From assembly GCA_012295275.1 (NCBI GenBank), contig CM022668.1, positions 13,278,022-13,323,021 on the forward strand: a stretch of DNA of 45,000 bases, written 5' to 3'. Below are positions 1 through 24,593 of the stretch, piece by piece (the first letter of the stretch is position 1; each line of letters starts with the position of its first letter). The notes under the pieces were generated by a model. The model was not told the DNA's origin. It made no database searches and was given only the letters and a program-made list of their open reading frames with translations. The translations under genes and the position numbers were made by a program. This DNA is from Chrysomallon squamiferum (taxonomy: Eukaryota > Mollusca > Gastropoda > Neomphalida > Peltospiridae).

Positions 1-843
1 ACGACGACTATTATTAAAACAACGACTGCGGCCACTACTACAGTTACTACTACTACTATTACTACTGTAACAACTATTGCTGCGACTTGTTTATTATTTT
101 CCAAAATCCACTCATAATGGAAAAAAGATAATGATAATAATAAAATGAAACATTCACCCTTGTTTAGTCAAATTTACTAGACACGAAAACAATCAAAAAC
201 ACATTTTCGAGCAGAAGTTTAAGAAGAAAATTGTCGGGTTTGCTCTAAAAGCCATACAAGTACATTAAACCGCCGTTTCATTCAGACAAGACAACGTGAA
301 GTACCGCAATGAAATCAAAACAACCGTCAACATAAAAATACCAAAATAAGATAGCAAGAAGTCTGAATGCGCGTTTGTTGATTTTCGTGTGGCTCGTATA
401 TGGCGCTTGTCATAGGTATTTTTCGCGTGTATTTGCTACTTTAGCTAGTGATCACCGCAAGAGCTGTATAAATTCTGGGTTTATGTTTACATACATCTAC
501 TTGCCAAAATGATAGCGAACAAAGAAAATGCCGCATAGCTTTGTCTGTCATTTCTGGCAAAATAAAAAGTCTCCATAAAAAAAAAAAAAAATATTTTTTT
601 TTTTTTTTTTTTTATATATATTTTAAAAACAGTTAACCCCGACCTCCCCCAGCATAAAAAAAGAAAGAAAGAAAGAAAAATTAAAAAAAAACAAAACAAA
701 ACAAAACAAAACAAATACCAACAAATATACATCAACAAAAAGCAACACCCTCACAAGAACCCTCACAAATACAACAAAAAAAACAACAACAGAAAACCCC
801 CAAAACAAACAACAAACCCTCTAAAACCCCCAAACCACCAAAA

Positions 844-877
<34 letters not shown>

Positions 878-1320
878 AAATAATATAAAATAAAATAAAA
901 AAAAAAAAAAATAAAAAAATAAAATAAATAAAACAAAAAAAAAAAAAAAGTAAATAAATATGTTAGTAAAATAAAATAAAATAAAATAAAATAATAAACA
1001 AAAATAGATTATACCTTCATCTTTCATTTCAGTAAAAACAAAAAAATAACAAAAAAAAACCATAAATTATTATTTTTTCTTGTTAACAGTTTGATATATA
1101 ATCTACATACCAAACAAACAACAACAACGAAACAAAACAAAAAAACCCAATGTTTTTAAACAATCCATCACAATAATGAAAAGGGTATAACCTTCGACAG
1201 CCATTTCTGTAAAAACATAAAGGGAAAAAAATCATTAAAAAAGGAGAGAAAGAAAAAAAAGAGAGAATTTTACGAAAGACAGACCGAAAAAAAGAGAAAA
1301 AAGCCAAAAAAAAGCTAGTG
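1..1320. other. Gene-free A-rich low-complexity stretch
   Basis: It begins with ACT/ATT trinucleotides (1-85). A moderately complex stretch follows to about 560, then long A-rich tracts (575-1310) with AAAAC and AAAT repeats. Open frames here are poly-Phe/Leu translations of homopolymers. No gene was recognised. Confidence 0.7.
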
Positions 1321-1666
1321 TTTTTCTATTTGTCATGTCATTTAGGTTTGGTTTTGTTTCAGTGAATGGTGTTTTATAGTGTTTTATGGACACCGCTGTC
1401 AAATTACTGTCAAAAACGGCTTGGAGGAAAATTTATTTACCATTGATTCAGACATTCTTGTCATATCCGTGTACATGTTAAATTTATTTGTGTCTTCGTT
1501 CTTAGTTGAATCAGTGCAGTGATTTAGGCTGACGTGATTCTAGATTTTTTCTTACATAGCTCTCTCACTCTCCTGTTTTTTTTTTTTTTTGGACTGTTTC
1601 TCTGTTTTTCTACATTTCTCTTTCTAACTGTTTCTTTCTCTCTATCTCTGCACATCTCTCCACATG

Positions 1667-1670
<4 letters not shown>

Positions 1671-1751
<81 letters not shown>

Positions 1752-1819
1752 GATGTTTGTTTTTCTATCTGCATCTCTTTTTTTTTTCTCTCTGTCTCTG
1801 CATGTCTTTCTACATGTAT

Positions 1820-1898
<79 letters not shown>
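1671..1898. repeat. Two (CT)n microsatellites
   Basis: CT arrays at 1671-1751 and 1823-1898 separated by CT-rich sequence. The open frames across them are serine-leucine artefacts. Confidence 0.95.
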
Positions 1899-1902
<4 letters not shown>

Positions 1903-2203
1903 TTCTTCAGCTTTGATCATAATTATAAACAAATATTTTGTAAAACTCATATATTAGATAAAACGGAGACATTTTATATTAAAATATTTATTCTTTCTTC
2001 CATTCATCTGTCCATTCATTCTTTTCTTTTTTCTTACACATTCACACATGCATTTATACCAATACAAAAATAAAGATATAAGAAAATAAGTATTGGCCTT
2101 GACAGTTAAAATATAATTTAATTATAACTTATATTAAAGTGATTATTTTCACATTAATGATGCAACACATAATCTGACCATCAAATAAAAATCAGCAATA
2201 ATA

Positions 2204-2242
<39 letters not shown>

Positions 2243-2496
2243 ATGTGGCTTTCTCACTGTCTATCTATATATTTGTCTGTCATCTCAAGCAAATATTTAA
2301 ATTATTGAACGATAAAATATCTCCTAAACTTTAAAAACGATTAAAATGATTAAAATATAGCATAAACTTAATGTGTGGGTTTGGTTAGAAATATAAATAG
2401 ATAGATAGACAGATAGACAGACAGATAGATAGATGGATGGATGGATGGATGGATAGATGGATGGTTGGATGGATGGATGGATGGGTTAGGGAGATA

Positions 2497-2528
<32 letters not shown>
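2204..2528. repeat. AAAT, GATA/GGAT and CA microsatellites
   Basis: (AAAT)n at 2204-2244; GATAGACA/GGAT compound repeat at about 2393-2485; (CA)n at about 2497-2528. Unique sequence separates the first two. Confidence 0.9.
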
Positions 2529-2532
<4 letters not shown>

Positions 2533-2559
2533 GACAGATACACAGGCAGATATATTTCA

Positions 2560-2965
2560 TTCAGTCCGGAGTATAACTGTTTGGCTAAAACAGAAACTGG
2601 ATTCACGTCTGGCATAATTATTATTATTTGTACGTGTCTCCGCTGGAAACATGCCAAGAATCACTACACGCTTACATCATGCGTTATAATTATTATCTGG
2701 TAAAACGGTTTTTTCATTACGCCATTAAGCGTAATAAAGATTCCAGGCGTTGGGGAACAAACGATGCAAAGATAATTCAGCTAATTTACGTAAATTATCA
2801 CCTTATAGCTCTTTAAAGATTTCCCAAGTCGTTATCCAATGCGTTGTAATTAACGCTTGGGATTTATTTTCGGAGTGCGCACGTATCTGTGTCTTTGTCG
2901 GCCGTAAACTGGTCGAGTTGTTCTTATCTTTCTGTCGGCGATAACATTTCTGCGTTAATTATTAT
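2560..2965. other. Non-repetitive block with four GCGTT/AATTA motifs
   Basis: About 400 bp without microsatellites. GCGTTATAATTA begins at 2681, GCGTTGTAATTAACGC at 2841 (motifs on both strands) and GCGTTAATTA at 2952, with a reversed TTAAGCG near 2724. TAATTA is a homeodomain core. Enhancer function is inference. Confidence 0.35.
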
Positions 2966-3107
2966 TAAACTTTTAATCTGAGTATGGCATAATTTCAAGT
3001 ATTTAATGATGATGATAGTATCTGAGTTGCTGTTAATTTTGTTTATATTGTAAATTTTACAATCTTTTAGTTTATTCTCGTATTTCTGTGTGATCTTTGC
3101 TTTTGTC

Positions 3108-3108
<1 letters not shown>

Positions 3109-3165
<57 letters not shown>

Positions 3166-3181
3166 TTCTCTTTCTCTCTCT
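3109..3181. repeat. (CT)n microsatellite
   Basis: A CT array with a few TTTCTC interruptions near its 3' end. From here to 3540 is AT-rich sequence with CAAA, AAC and AAT repeats and no gene. Confidence 0.95.
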
Positions 3182-3539
3182 ACTACAGTTTAAAAACGAA
3201 ATAAATAAATATAATTATTTAAGGAAAGCAGGTAAATCCGATATTGCCAGAATTATTTATATTTAATGCATTATTTTATAAATCGAACTTCATTATTATT
3301 ACGGGATAAAAACTATTTTAAATAAACAAACAAACAAACAACCAAACACTTAACTAAACAACTAATAAAACAAAGCAATGATAACATCAACAACAACAAA
3401 AACAACAACCATAAACAATAATAATAATTACAATAAAAACAGATAAAAAATAAATAAATAATAATAATAATAATAAATCTTCGAAGACATTTACATACAC
3501 CAATGAATTATCGCTTATTATGAAACTATTAATGTTGTC

Positions 3540-4070
3540 AAAAAAACATCTAAAACTACACTGGTGTCCCACGTGATATGGCGGCGAAAACAACCCATAC
3601 AACACTCGTTTTCTGAAAAAAAAAAAAAAAAAAAATACACACCACCTTTTTACCAGTCTAGACATAAACGTTCGGCTATCTCCGTCAACAAAGATTTATA
3701 AAACACACGATTCCGCCTGCCGCCCACAACAGAGCCGGTTTCAAAAAATCTTTTCGCGTTAAAAAATGAAATATTACTGAACGAGCAGATACGAATGTTT
3801 ACCCTTTGCCACAAGAAAATACCTAAACTCTGGGCACGTGATTAAAAATTTAAACTGTGTCTCCGCGCGCGTCCATTCGGTACGTGGACAGCAGCAGACG
3901 ACACGTCGTCGCGGTACAGGCGCCGACTTCGGCAAAATGGAAGCCGTCGACAATTGTGTTCAAAAGATATACCCGACGTGCGCAAATAAAGACTGTCACT
4001 TTTGGTTGGCTCTGATAAATCAGAATTTCCGACGACGTACCAGAGATAAAGATATTTTATTGGAAAAGGG
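3540..4070. other. CpG-richer block upstream of the first visible BMPER exon
   Basis: It contains ATGGCGGCG (YY1-like) near 3579, CACGTG near 3835, and CpG-dense sequence at 3855-3990 (CCGCGCGCGTCC, CACGTCGTCGCGG). Open frames here have no signal peptide or VWC pattern. A promoter or enhancer is possible but unproven. A 32-base A run follows. Confidence 0.35.
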
Positions 4071-4079
4071 GGGGAAAAG

Positions 4080-4114
<35 letters not shown>

Positions 4115-4544
4115 TACAGACGCCCTGGGAAAGGCTATAAAGAACGCGTGGGGGGAGTTTGTCAGGCGGGGGGAAAGCGCACTTGCGAGAGAAGAGTCTT
4201 CATTAATTTTCTGTTTGTTGTTGTTATTATTATATATATATATATATTTTTTAGGGGTGTTTGTATTTCTTATATTTTTTTTTTTTTTCCTTCACTCTTT
4301 ATAATTGTTTTGTTTTGTTTTTATTGGTACTATTTATTATTATTTATTCGTTTGTAATTTATATATATGTTTTGTACAATCCTTGCAACTGTATTTTGTT
4401 ATATATGATTTAATAATAGTGTGTATTTTGGCACTGAATATCTTTGTAATCCTAGTGATGTAAATATTTACTTATGGTCCTGTCGCATAGCAACGCGATT
4501 ATTCCTTGATAAAAACATCAAGTGACTAATGTGAGACCAGTTAG

Positions 4545-4592
4545 TGACGTCACTTAATTTATTTATTTTCTTAATTACTTACTTTCATACAT

Positions 4593-4627
<35 letters not shown>

Positions 4628-4739
4628 TCTACGTTTTTACTAATTTATTTACTTGGATATTATTTATTTATTTGTTTATTTATTCATCTGTTTATTTATT
4701 TAATTTTTTACTAATTTATTTACTTATTTACTTGGCTAT

Positions 4740-4774
<35 letters not shown>

Positions 4775-4917
4775 TATACGTTTTTACTAATTTATTTACT
4801 TATATACTTGGGTATTTATTTATTTATTTATTTATCTATATATTTATTTACGTTTTTAATAATTTATTTACTTATTTACTTGGCTATTTATTTATTTATT
4901 TATTTATTTATTTACAG
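4545..4917. repeat. TTTA-rich repeat region up to the VWC1 exon acceptor
   Basis: A TGACGTCA palindrome (4545-4552) is followed by about 360 bp of degenerate (TTTA)n, including repeated ACGTTTTTACTAATTTATTT segments. The array runs to the TTTACAG acceptor of exon 4918. Confidence 0.85.
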
Positions 4918-16021
<11,104 letters not shown>

Positions 16022-16200
16022 TGACCCTGGGGCATGCGTGAATAATACATACAGGTGATGACGTCAGCCCTCGTGCTGAGATTCAAAACTAGTGCGGAAG
16101 TCTGGTCCAGGAAGTAGAAAAATTTCAAAGTGTCTGGAGATAAAAAAAACCAAAAAGAAGAAGAAGAACAACAACAACAATAAAATATTTATATATTTTT
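16022..16200 (+). other. Probable 3' UTR of the BMPER-like gene with AATAAA signal
   Basis: AATAAA lies at 16179-16184, about 160 nt past the stop codon, followed by an AT-rich tract. This is a conventional distance for a cleavage/polyadenylation signal. In DNA this AT-rich the hexamer could also occur by chance. Confidence 0.5.
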
Positions 16201-16788
16201 AGAAATAGGCTGAGCTTTAAGAAACTTAATCTGTGATGCTTGCAGCCGAGAGTAGTCGAAAGAGAGATTAAAACTTTTAACGTTAATTTTGTGACATTTT
16301 CTACCTCAGTCGACTTTAGCTACATTCCAGTAATTCGGTTGTTTCCGGCAGTTTACGGAGATATTCGACATCGGCGGAAAATGCCGAAAACAGTGATAAC
16401 TTATTATTACTACAATTACCTCATTTCAACACAGGACCAAAAACCAGTTAAGTGCTCAAGTGATTTAAAAATGGCTTAATTTAGTGCAATGATGATTTAA
16501 CTAGAAATATACACTTAAAGAAAGAAAGAAAAAAAAAAAAAAGAAGTAATAATAATAATGATTTAAAAATTTGAAAATTAAAAATGAATAATATTGTCCA
16601 TTATACTTTGTATTTATGTTTATTTTTATTGCCTTATTTAAATTATTTATTTGATATTTCAAATTTCCTCTGTAATTCTAATTAGTAATTTTTAGTCCCC
16701 AATTTCTTTCTTAAATAAATCATTACGGTTATTTATTTATTTATTTATTTATTTATTTGTTCATTTATTTATTTATTTATTTGTTCAT

Positions 16789-16843
<55 letters not shown>

Positions 16844-17928
16844 TAAACAAACACACGTTTTTAAAACGTAGAATAATTTAATTATTCTTCAGATCCATAA
16901 AATTTACATTTTGAATTGTTTCAGCATATTTCGGAAATATACATTCCTTTGCCAACAATTCTTCATTCCATGTACCACAAATAAACCAAATTTCATTTTT
17001 ATAACTTTTTAACTCTTATTTTCATGTTTTGATAAGCCAGTCAGTTTCTGTATTAAATGTTGGCCACTTAAGACAGGTGGCTGCATTAAAAGGTCATCTA
17101 ATACAATCTCAACTAGTGTGTGTTAGCATAGGCAATCGTTCAATGCAGGTAATTTGTGTTAAATATATATATATATAATTAATTAAATTCCTCTAATATA
17201 AGTGATCCCATTATACAGGTTAGTTTATACGTATATATACTACATAATCTGAGAGAGAAAGCATGGTCTCTTTAGACAGGTGACTGCTTAATGCAAGTCT
17301 GATAGTTGACTTTGGAAGGTAGAATTATCGGTTAACACAAATGGTTGCTTGATACAGGTAGCCCTTTCAGAATATGTAATCATTTTGTCTGGATTGAACA
17401 GCTTATACTCATTCTGTTATTAGTAAAATATTAATAAGTAGTTTTGTTGTATAACTAAAGAGGGTCTCTCCAGGGAGCGAGGCCCAAAGCGGTTACCGTG
17501 TCAGGTTACTCGAAAGTATGATTTTTTTTTCCTTCATGCATTTATTATTCTTACACGTGTTGAATATAAATTAACAACTTAAAAAAGATATAATAATGTT
17601 AACGAAATTTTTAACTAATATCATACCAGAGTTTTAATGTGTGGAAACATGTGTTATTTCTTATATCTATGTAATTACTGTCGTTATTTAACACTCATAA
17701 ATGTTACGTTAATATGGTCATTATAAAGTGCTGTATAATTTTTTAATTTTTTTTTTTTTTTTTTTTTTATGAAACATCAATCTTAACACTAGAATTTTTA
17801 GCACCTTATGGGCTGCTTGTTTATGTTAATTCTAGTTGATCTGTGTTTTATACAACATTAAGGTGACTTCTTACCAACGTAAAACTGGGTTACTGTATTC
17901 TTACGCATTTAATGTTGGACGACTATGT
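16200..17928. other. Gene-free region downstream of BMPER
   Basis: Moderately complex AT-rich sequence with a (TTTA)n array at 16731-16843 and no recognisable exon or RNA. A small GC-richer patch (17460-17515, CTCTCCAGGGAGCGAGGCCC) stands out but was not identified. Confidence 0.7.
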
Positions 17929-17938
17929 TCTCGCGAGA
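17929..17938. promoter_or_regulatory. TCTCGCGAGA palindrome (BANP-type CGCG element)
   Basis: A perfect ten-base palindrome TCTCGCGAGA, followed at once by TCGCGAGTCGAGCGAG, another partial copy. In vertebrates this element marks CpG-island promoters and is bound by BANP. Here it lies in a gene-free AT-rich region with no recognised transcript nearby, so promoter activity is inference. Confidence 0.5.
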
Positions 17939-17979
17939 TCGCGAGTCGAGCGAGATTTGGAAGCCGTTTGGAATTTTAA

Positions 17980-18190
17980 GTCAACATCGGGTAATTAACA
18001 TTATCAGCCGATGTTGAATGACTAATATGGACAATTTCGGGTGACTGATATTACTAGTGACGGGTGAATGAAAAATGTTAGTCACTGTCTTGTGAATAAT
18101 ATTACTATTCAATAACGAGTGACTAAATTATACTTTTAATAACTTGTTTCTATGGAGATTATGACTTGCATTAGGTGATGATTGTTAGAT
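17980..18190 (+). repeat. Diverged short tandem-like repeats, GGGTGACTGATATTA family
   Basis: Related segments occur every 22-28 bp: TCGGGTAATTAACATTA, TGTTGAATGACTAATATGG, TCGGGTGACTGATATTA, ACGGGTGAATG, TTGTGAATAATATTA and ACGAGTGACTAAATTA. They look like an old minisatellite beginning just after the CGCG element. Confidence 0.5.
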
Positions 18191-18194
18191 TTGT

Positions 18195-20772
<2,578 letters not shown>

Positions 20773-20844
20773 GGCTCGTTGGTCTAGGGGTATGATTCTC
20801 GCTTTGGGTGCGAGAGGTCTCGGGTTCGAATCCCGGACGAGCCC
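20773..20844 (+). tRNA. tRNA-Pro (UGG), copy 1 of the array
   Basis: A 72-nt intronless tRNA. The GGCTCGT acceptor strand pairs with ACGAGCC, and C is the discriminator. Anticodon loop TTTGGGT places TGG at 34-36. The A box (TGGTCTAGGGG) and B box (GGTTCGAATCC) are intact. A T5 run shortly downstream can terminate Pol III. This is the first gene of the array. Unlike most UGG copies, it lacks the shared 44-bp leader. Confidence 0.96.
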
Positions 20845-21186
20845 TTACATTTTTGTTTATTATTCATATTATTATTTGACTTAAATTTAATTCACAGAGT
20901 AATAAAAATAAAACATTTACGCTACGTTATAAAATATATTTTATTTTTAATTAGTTTTATATTTCGAATTTATTTAAAATAAGATGAAGAATAGATCAAA
21001 TAACGAAAATATTTTATATAAAACAGAATATAACCTAATTTTTCTTATTCTGATTATGGTTTTGTCTATAAATGTAAATGGACTATTTGATTTAAATTCA
21101 GTTTTTATTAAAAGTATACATTTTTATTTTTCTTTTTTTTGGGAAATTTTTTTTGAGAGATATAAGCTTTCATTTCCAAAATTACA

Positions 21187-21255
21187 GACAACAACAACAA
21201 CAACAACAACAAAACAACAACAACAACAACAACAATAATAATAATAATAATAATA
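21187..21255. repeat. (AAC)n / (AAT)n microsatellite
   Basis: CAA triplets interrupted once, passing into AAT triplets, in the spacer between the first two tRNA genes. Confidence 0.9.
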
Positions 21256-21810
21256 TTAATAATAATAATTTTTTCTAAACTTCAAGCTTCAGTCTGTAAG
21301 GGAGATAAATCCACATTGTATCAAGATGTAAAGAGTTATGTACCTTTCTTTGCTAAATCTATTCGGCGGACTGTATCAATTAATATATCTCGTAAATACT
21401 ATTTTTCTAGAGACAGCTCAGTCTTTAGGATCATAAAAGAACCTTCGGTGAATTTAAAACTATTTCAGATGGCTGACAGATAAATCAGTATGTATAATTT
21501 TCTACTTTAACATTTTAGATATTTTCAAAACAGAACAATACACTATTTCATCAATGAAAAATATTTTATTTATATTTACTAGTATACATAAATGATTTAT
21601 TTATCTTAAATTTAAATACTTGTAAATTTTATATATATATATATAAATTGTTTTAGTTTAGGTTTAAGATAACAAAAGTATGAAAGAAACAAATAATTTT
21701 CACAAATACTAATTAAGTAAATCTTACCTGAACATAATTTCTACGTAGTTATCTATCTTTGTAGAACCGGCATTTATTACACTGTATATAATTTAATTAT
21801 ATTTCAATTT

Positions 21811-21854
21811 CTGGCTATTATGGGAAATACAGTATAAAATTATATTTTTAATGT
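21811..21854 (+). promoter_or_regulatory. 44-bp conserved tRNA-Pro leader (type copy)
   Basis: A 44-bp block beginning CTGGCTATT, with GGGAAATACAGTAT in the middle and ending AATGT or AACGT, abuts the tRNA start. The same block of identical length lies at 24230-24273, 24930-24973, 25639-25682, 26263-26306 and 29307-29350, each touching a UGG gene. Position and conservation suggest a 5' Pol III control region. It could equally be conserved only because it was copied recently with the gene. Confidence 0.6.
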
Positions 21855-21926
21855 GGCTCGTTGGTCTAGGGGTATGATTCTCGCTTTGGGTGCGAGAGGT
21901 CTCGGGTTCGAATCCCGGACGAGCCC
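21855..21926 (+). tRNA. tRNA-Pro (UGG), copy 2
   Basis: Identical in body to the first copy, with anticodon TGG. The 44-bp leader (21811-21854) lies directly upstream and a TTTT terminator about 5 nt downstream. A CT microsatellite begins about 60 bp downstream. The leader is the most upstream example of the element repeated before five other UGG genes. Confidence 0.96.
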
Positions 21927-21981
21927 GTAACTTTTCGTTTTAATAATAATTATTATTTTTTTTCCTATTATCATTTGACTT

Positions 21982-21983
<2 letters not shown>

Positions 21984-22066
<83 letters not shown>

Positions 22067-22112
22067 ATAACATACAACAACAACAACAACAACAACAATA
22101 ATAATAATAATG
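21984..22112. repeat. (CT)n then CAA/AAT microsatellite
   Basis: CT dinucleotides at 21984-22064, then ACAACA and AAT triplets, 60 bp downstream of tRNA-Pro 21855. Confidence 0.95.
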
Positions 22113-22337
22113 ATATGAGTAATTAGTAAACTTTACAAGAACATCATTTAAAATTAATCTGTGTTTATGTAACCTAAACCGAGAGATGCCGAATGAATGA
22201 AACGTCAGACGTTTACAAAACATCGCCATTGTCAGCACATTCAAAACAGATTATTACTTCTTTTTATGTTAGCAAAACAATTTCAAAGTTGTGTTTGGCT
22301 CGTTTGGAAATATTACGTTACTGATGACATTGCATGA

Positions 22338-22386
22338 GGCTCGGTGGTCTAGTGGTATGATCCCGGTTTCGAATCCAGATTGGGGG
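22338..22386 (+). pseudogene. tRNA-Pro remnant lacking the anticodon arm
   Basis: The sequence starts like the array tRNAs (GGCTCGGTGGTCTAGTGG, then TATGAT) but passes straight into a T arm (CCGGTTTCGAATCCAG). About 24 nt are missing: the anticodon arm and variable region. The 3' acceptor strand has decayed, so GGCTCG no longer has a partner. The A-box and B-box traces remain. It cannot make a normal tRNA. A tRNA-derived SINE head is a less likely alternative. Confidence 0.75.
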
Positions 22387-22416
22387 ATTTTAAATTATTT
22401 TTGCTACTAATGTTAT

Positions 22417-22454
<38 letters not shown>

Positions 22455-22650
22455 TTCCTCTATTTTATTTTTATTTTTTCATTTATTTTATTTCTATATT
22501 TTTTTTAATTATCTTTTTATTATTTATTTTACTTTTTTGTGACGAGTGGTTGCCGACGTAATTACGTAAATATGGCAATTTTGACATTATTTGATTAAGA
22601 AAATTATCTTGTTATTAATTTTAAGTGATACAATAGAATTCCACACAACT

Positions 22651-22722
22651 GGCTCGTTGGTCTAGGGGTATGATTCTCGCTTAGGGTGCGAGAGGTCCCG
22701 GGTTCGAATCCCGGACGAGCCC
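22651..22722 (+). tRNA. tRNA-Pro (AGG), copy 1
   Basis: Anticodon loop TTAGGGT gives AGG (read as IGG after A34 deamination). It differs from the UGG genes in the loop and in the first T-stem base (CCGGG rather than TCGGG), which makes the T stem fully Watson-Crick. The immediate 5' flank ends CACACAACT, like the other AGG copies, and carries no UGG-type leader. Confidence 0.96.
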
Positions 22723-23199
22723 TTAATTATTATTATTTAACCTTTTGTGTGACTTGTTTGAGCAACCTAATCTTACAGTAGCTGAATAAAAATATAATAT
22801 CTGATAAAATTTAAATAAATAAAAATACATTTACTAGTATGTTGTAGCTTGTTTACTAATTTTAATTTATTATTATTATTATTATTATTGTTTTCATATT
22901 ATCATTTAGTTTATGTCTAAATTTGATTTTTTATATCAATGAAAAATATTTTATTTATATTTACTAGTATACAAAATAACCTTATTTTTTCTTAAATTTA
23001 AATACTTGCAAATAATACATATAAACTCGTTTAGTTTAGGTTTAAGATAAGAAATGTATGACTTTTTTTTTTTTTTTACAAATTATATCTCCTTTAGATT
23101 TCATGTTTACAATTATTATTGATTAAAATAATTAAATAAATCTCACCTGACTTTAATTTCGACATAATCATCTGTCTTTGTTTAACTTAATCCGAAAGA

Positions 23200-23320
23200 C
23201 GCCGAGTGAACGATATTAAAGAGAGAAACCAAACGTTTTCAAAGCGTCGCCTTTGTCCTTACGTAATAATCATTATTATGACGTCAGTTCATTATGTCAA
23301 AAATGTAGTGTTTATTAGAC
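23200..23320 (+). repeat. Dispersed flank module with TTACGTAA and TGACGTCA
   Basis: A module with AGAGAAACCAAACG, then TTACGTAATAATCATTATTA and TGACGTCA (23279-23286). It recurs near 23950-24015, 25930-25999 and 28925-28998. It shows that the array's spacers, not just the tRNAs, were multiplied. Confidence 0.75.
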
Positions 23321-23478
23321 AGAAGTACTGTACACTATGTTTGAGCATTACTGTAAGTAAATTTTTCGATTTTAATTTTCCTCTTTATTTATTTATTTAT
23401 TTATTTAGTCAGTATGATAACAAAACAAACATTTTTCAGTTTTATTGAAATGTGTATAATTGATTTATATTTAAATGT

Positions 23479-23520
23479 CTTGCTATTTTGGGTAAATACA
23501 GTTTTAAATTACATATTCTT
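23479..23520 (+). repeat. Orphan tRNA-Pro leader with no tRNA attached
   Basis: The block (CTTGCTATTTTGGG, then TAAATACAGT) matches the 44-bp leader that precedes six tRNA-Pro UGG genes. It is followed at about 23521 by ACCTGAATATATTTTC, which belongs to another part of the duplicated unit, not by a tRNA. Confidence 0.65.
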
Positions 23521-23718
23521 ACCTGAATATATTTTCTACATAATTTACTGTTTTTTGTAATCGTAATGATAATTTTGTTAATATAAACATATTGAACCAT
23601 TTATCTGGCAGTTCGTCTGGTTTTCAGGATTTGCCAGATTTCTGGATACAAGCTAAATTTATACTTAAAACATAAAATAAATAATCTTAAATACTGCAAC
23701 ACTGTCGATAGTTTTTGT

Positions 23719-23790
23719 GGCTCGTTGGTCTAGGGGTATGATTCTCGCTTTGGGTGCGAGAGGTCTCGGGTTCGAATCCCGGACGAGCCC
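23719..23790 (+). tRNA. tRNA-Pro (UGG), copy 3
   Basis: Intact 72-nt body with TGG anticodon and no 44-bp leader. The downstream flank begins TTGTCTTTTTGTTG, with a T5 terminator, and is shared with the genes at 25683 and 28675, marking a common duplicated 3' segment. An orphan leader lies about 240 bp upstream at 23479-23520. Confidence 0.96.
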
Positions 23791-24273
23791 TTGTCTTTTT
23801 GTTGTAGTTCTTGTTATTGTTGTTATTATTATTATTAGATACATATTTCAAGTCCCCAGTTACTGAGAATAATAATTAAATTAGAAAATAAATACATTTT
23901 ATCTGAATTTAATTCTACACAGTTATCTGTATAATTTAATTCGAGTAAGTGAAATTAAAGAGAAACCAAACGTTTTCTACTTTGTCCTTACGTAATAATC
24001 ATTATTATGACGTCATTTCATTATGACAAAAGTAATATAGTGTTTATTAGATAGAAGTACTGTTCTCCGTATAAATGTATAACTGTGAGTAAACTTTTTG
24101 GTTTTCTCTTTTCTTTTTTTCTTTCTTTCTTTCTTTGTTTCTTTATTTGTTTAGTCACAATGATTATGAAACAAACAATTTACTGCCGGTATTTAACAAA
24201 ATATGTATAATAAATTTATATTTAAATTTCTGGCTATTTAGGGAAATACAGTATGAAATGGTAATTTTAATGT

Positions 24274-24345
24274 GGCTCGTTGGTCTAGGGGTATGATTCT
24301 CGCTTTGGGTGCGAGAGGTCTCGGGTTCGAATCCCGGACGAGCCC
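24274..24345 (+). tRNA. tRNA-Pro (UGG), copy 4
   Basis: Intact body with TGG anticodon and leader at 24230-24273. The 3' flank (a TTTTAATACTATTTTTT segment) recurs after the genes at 24974 and 26307. It opens the first of the roughly 0.7-kb UGG-AGG units. Confidence 0.96.
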
Positions 24346-24593
24346 AAATAATATTTTAATACTATTTTTTTTTCTGTTTATTATTTCTGAAATCTTTTGC
24401 CAAAAGTACATCGATAATATTATAGTATATATTTAAATAACAACCAGTCAGTTTATATATCAAATAAATGAAAAAAAAAAAAATAAAATAAAAAAAAATA
24501 AATAAATAAATAAATAAGACTTGAAGAAACTTGTCTGAACAGTCAGTAAGGTAGTTAACATAATTCATCATATAAGAAATTCCATGGTGACGA

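Noticed and set aside
3838-4140. 100-residue plus-strand frame beginning MIKNLNCVSARVH
   Set aside because: It has no signal peptide, no VWC cysteine pattern and no useful splice phase, and it ends in a poly-Lys translation of an A run. It does not fit as the missing BMPER 5' exon.
4483-4500. RFX X-box-like GTCGCATAGCAAC near 4482
   Set aside because: The two half-sites are one base too close for the consensus and no promoter evidence supports it.
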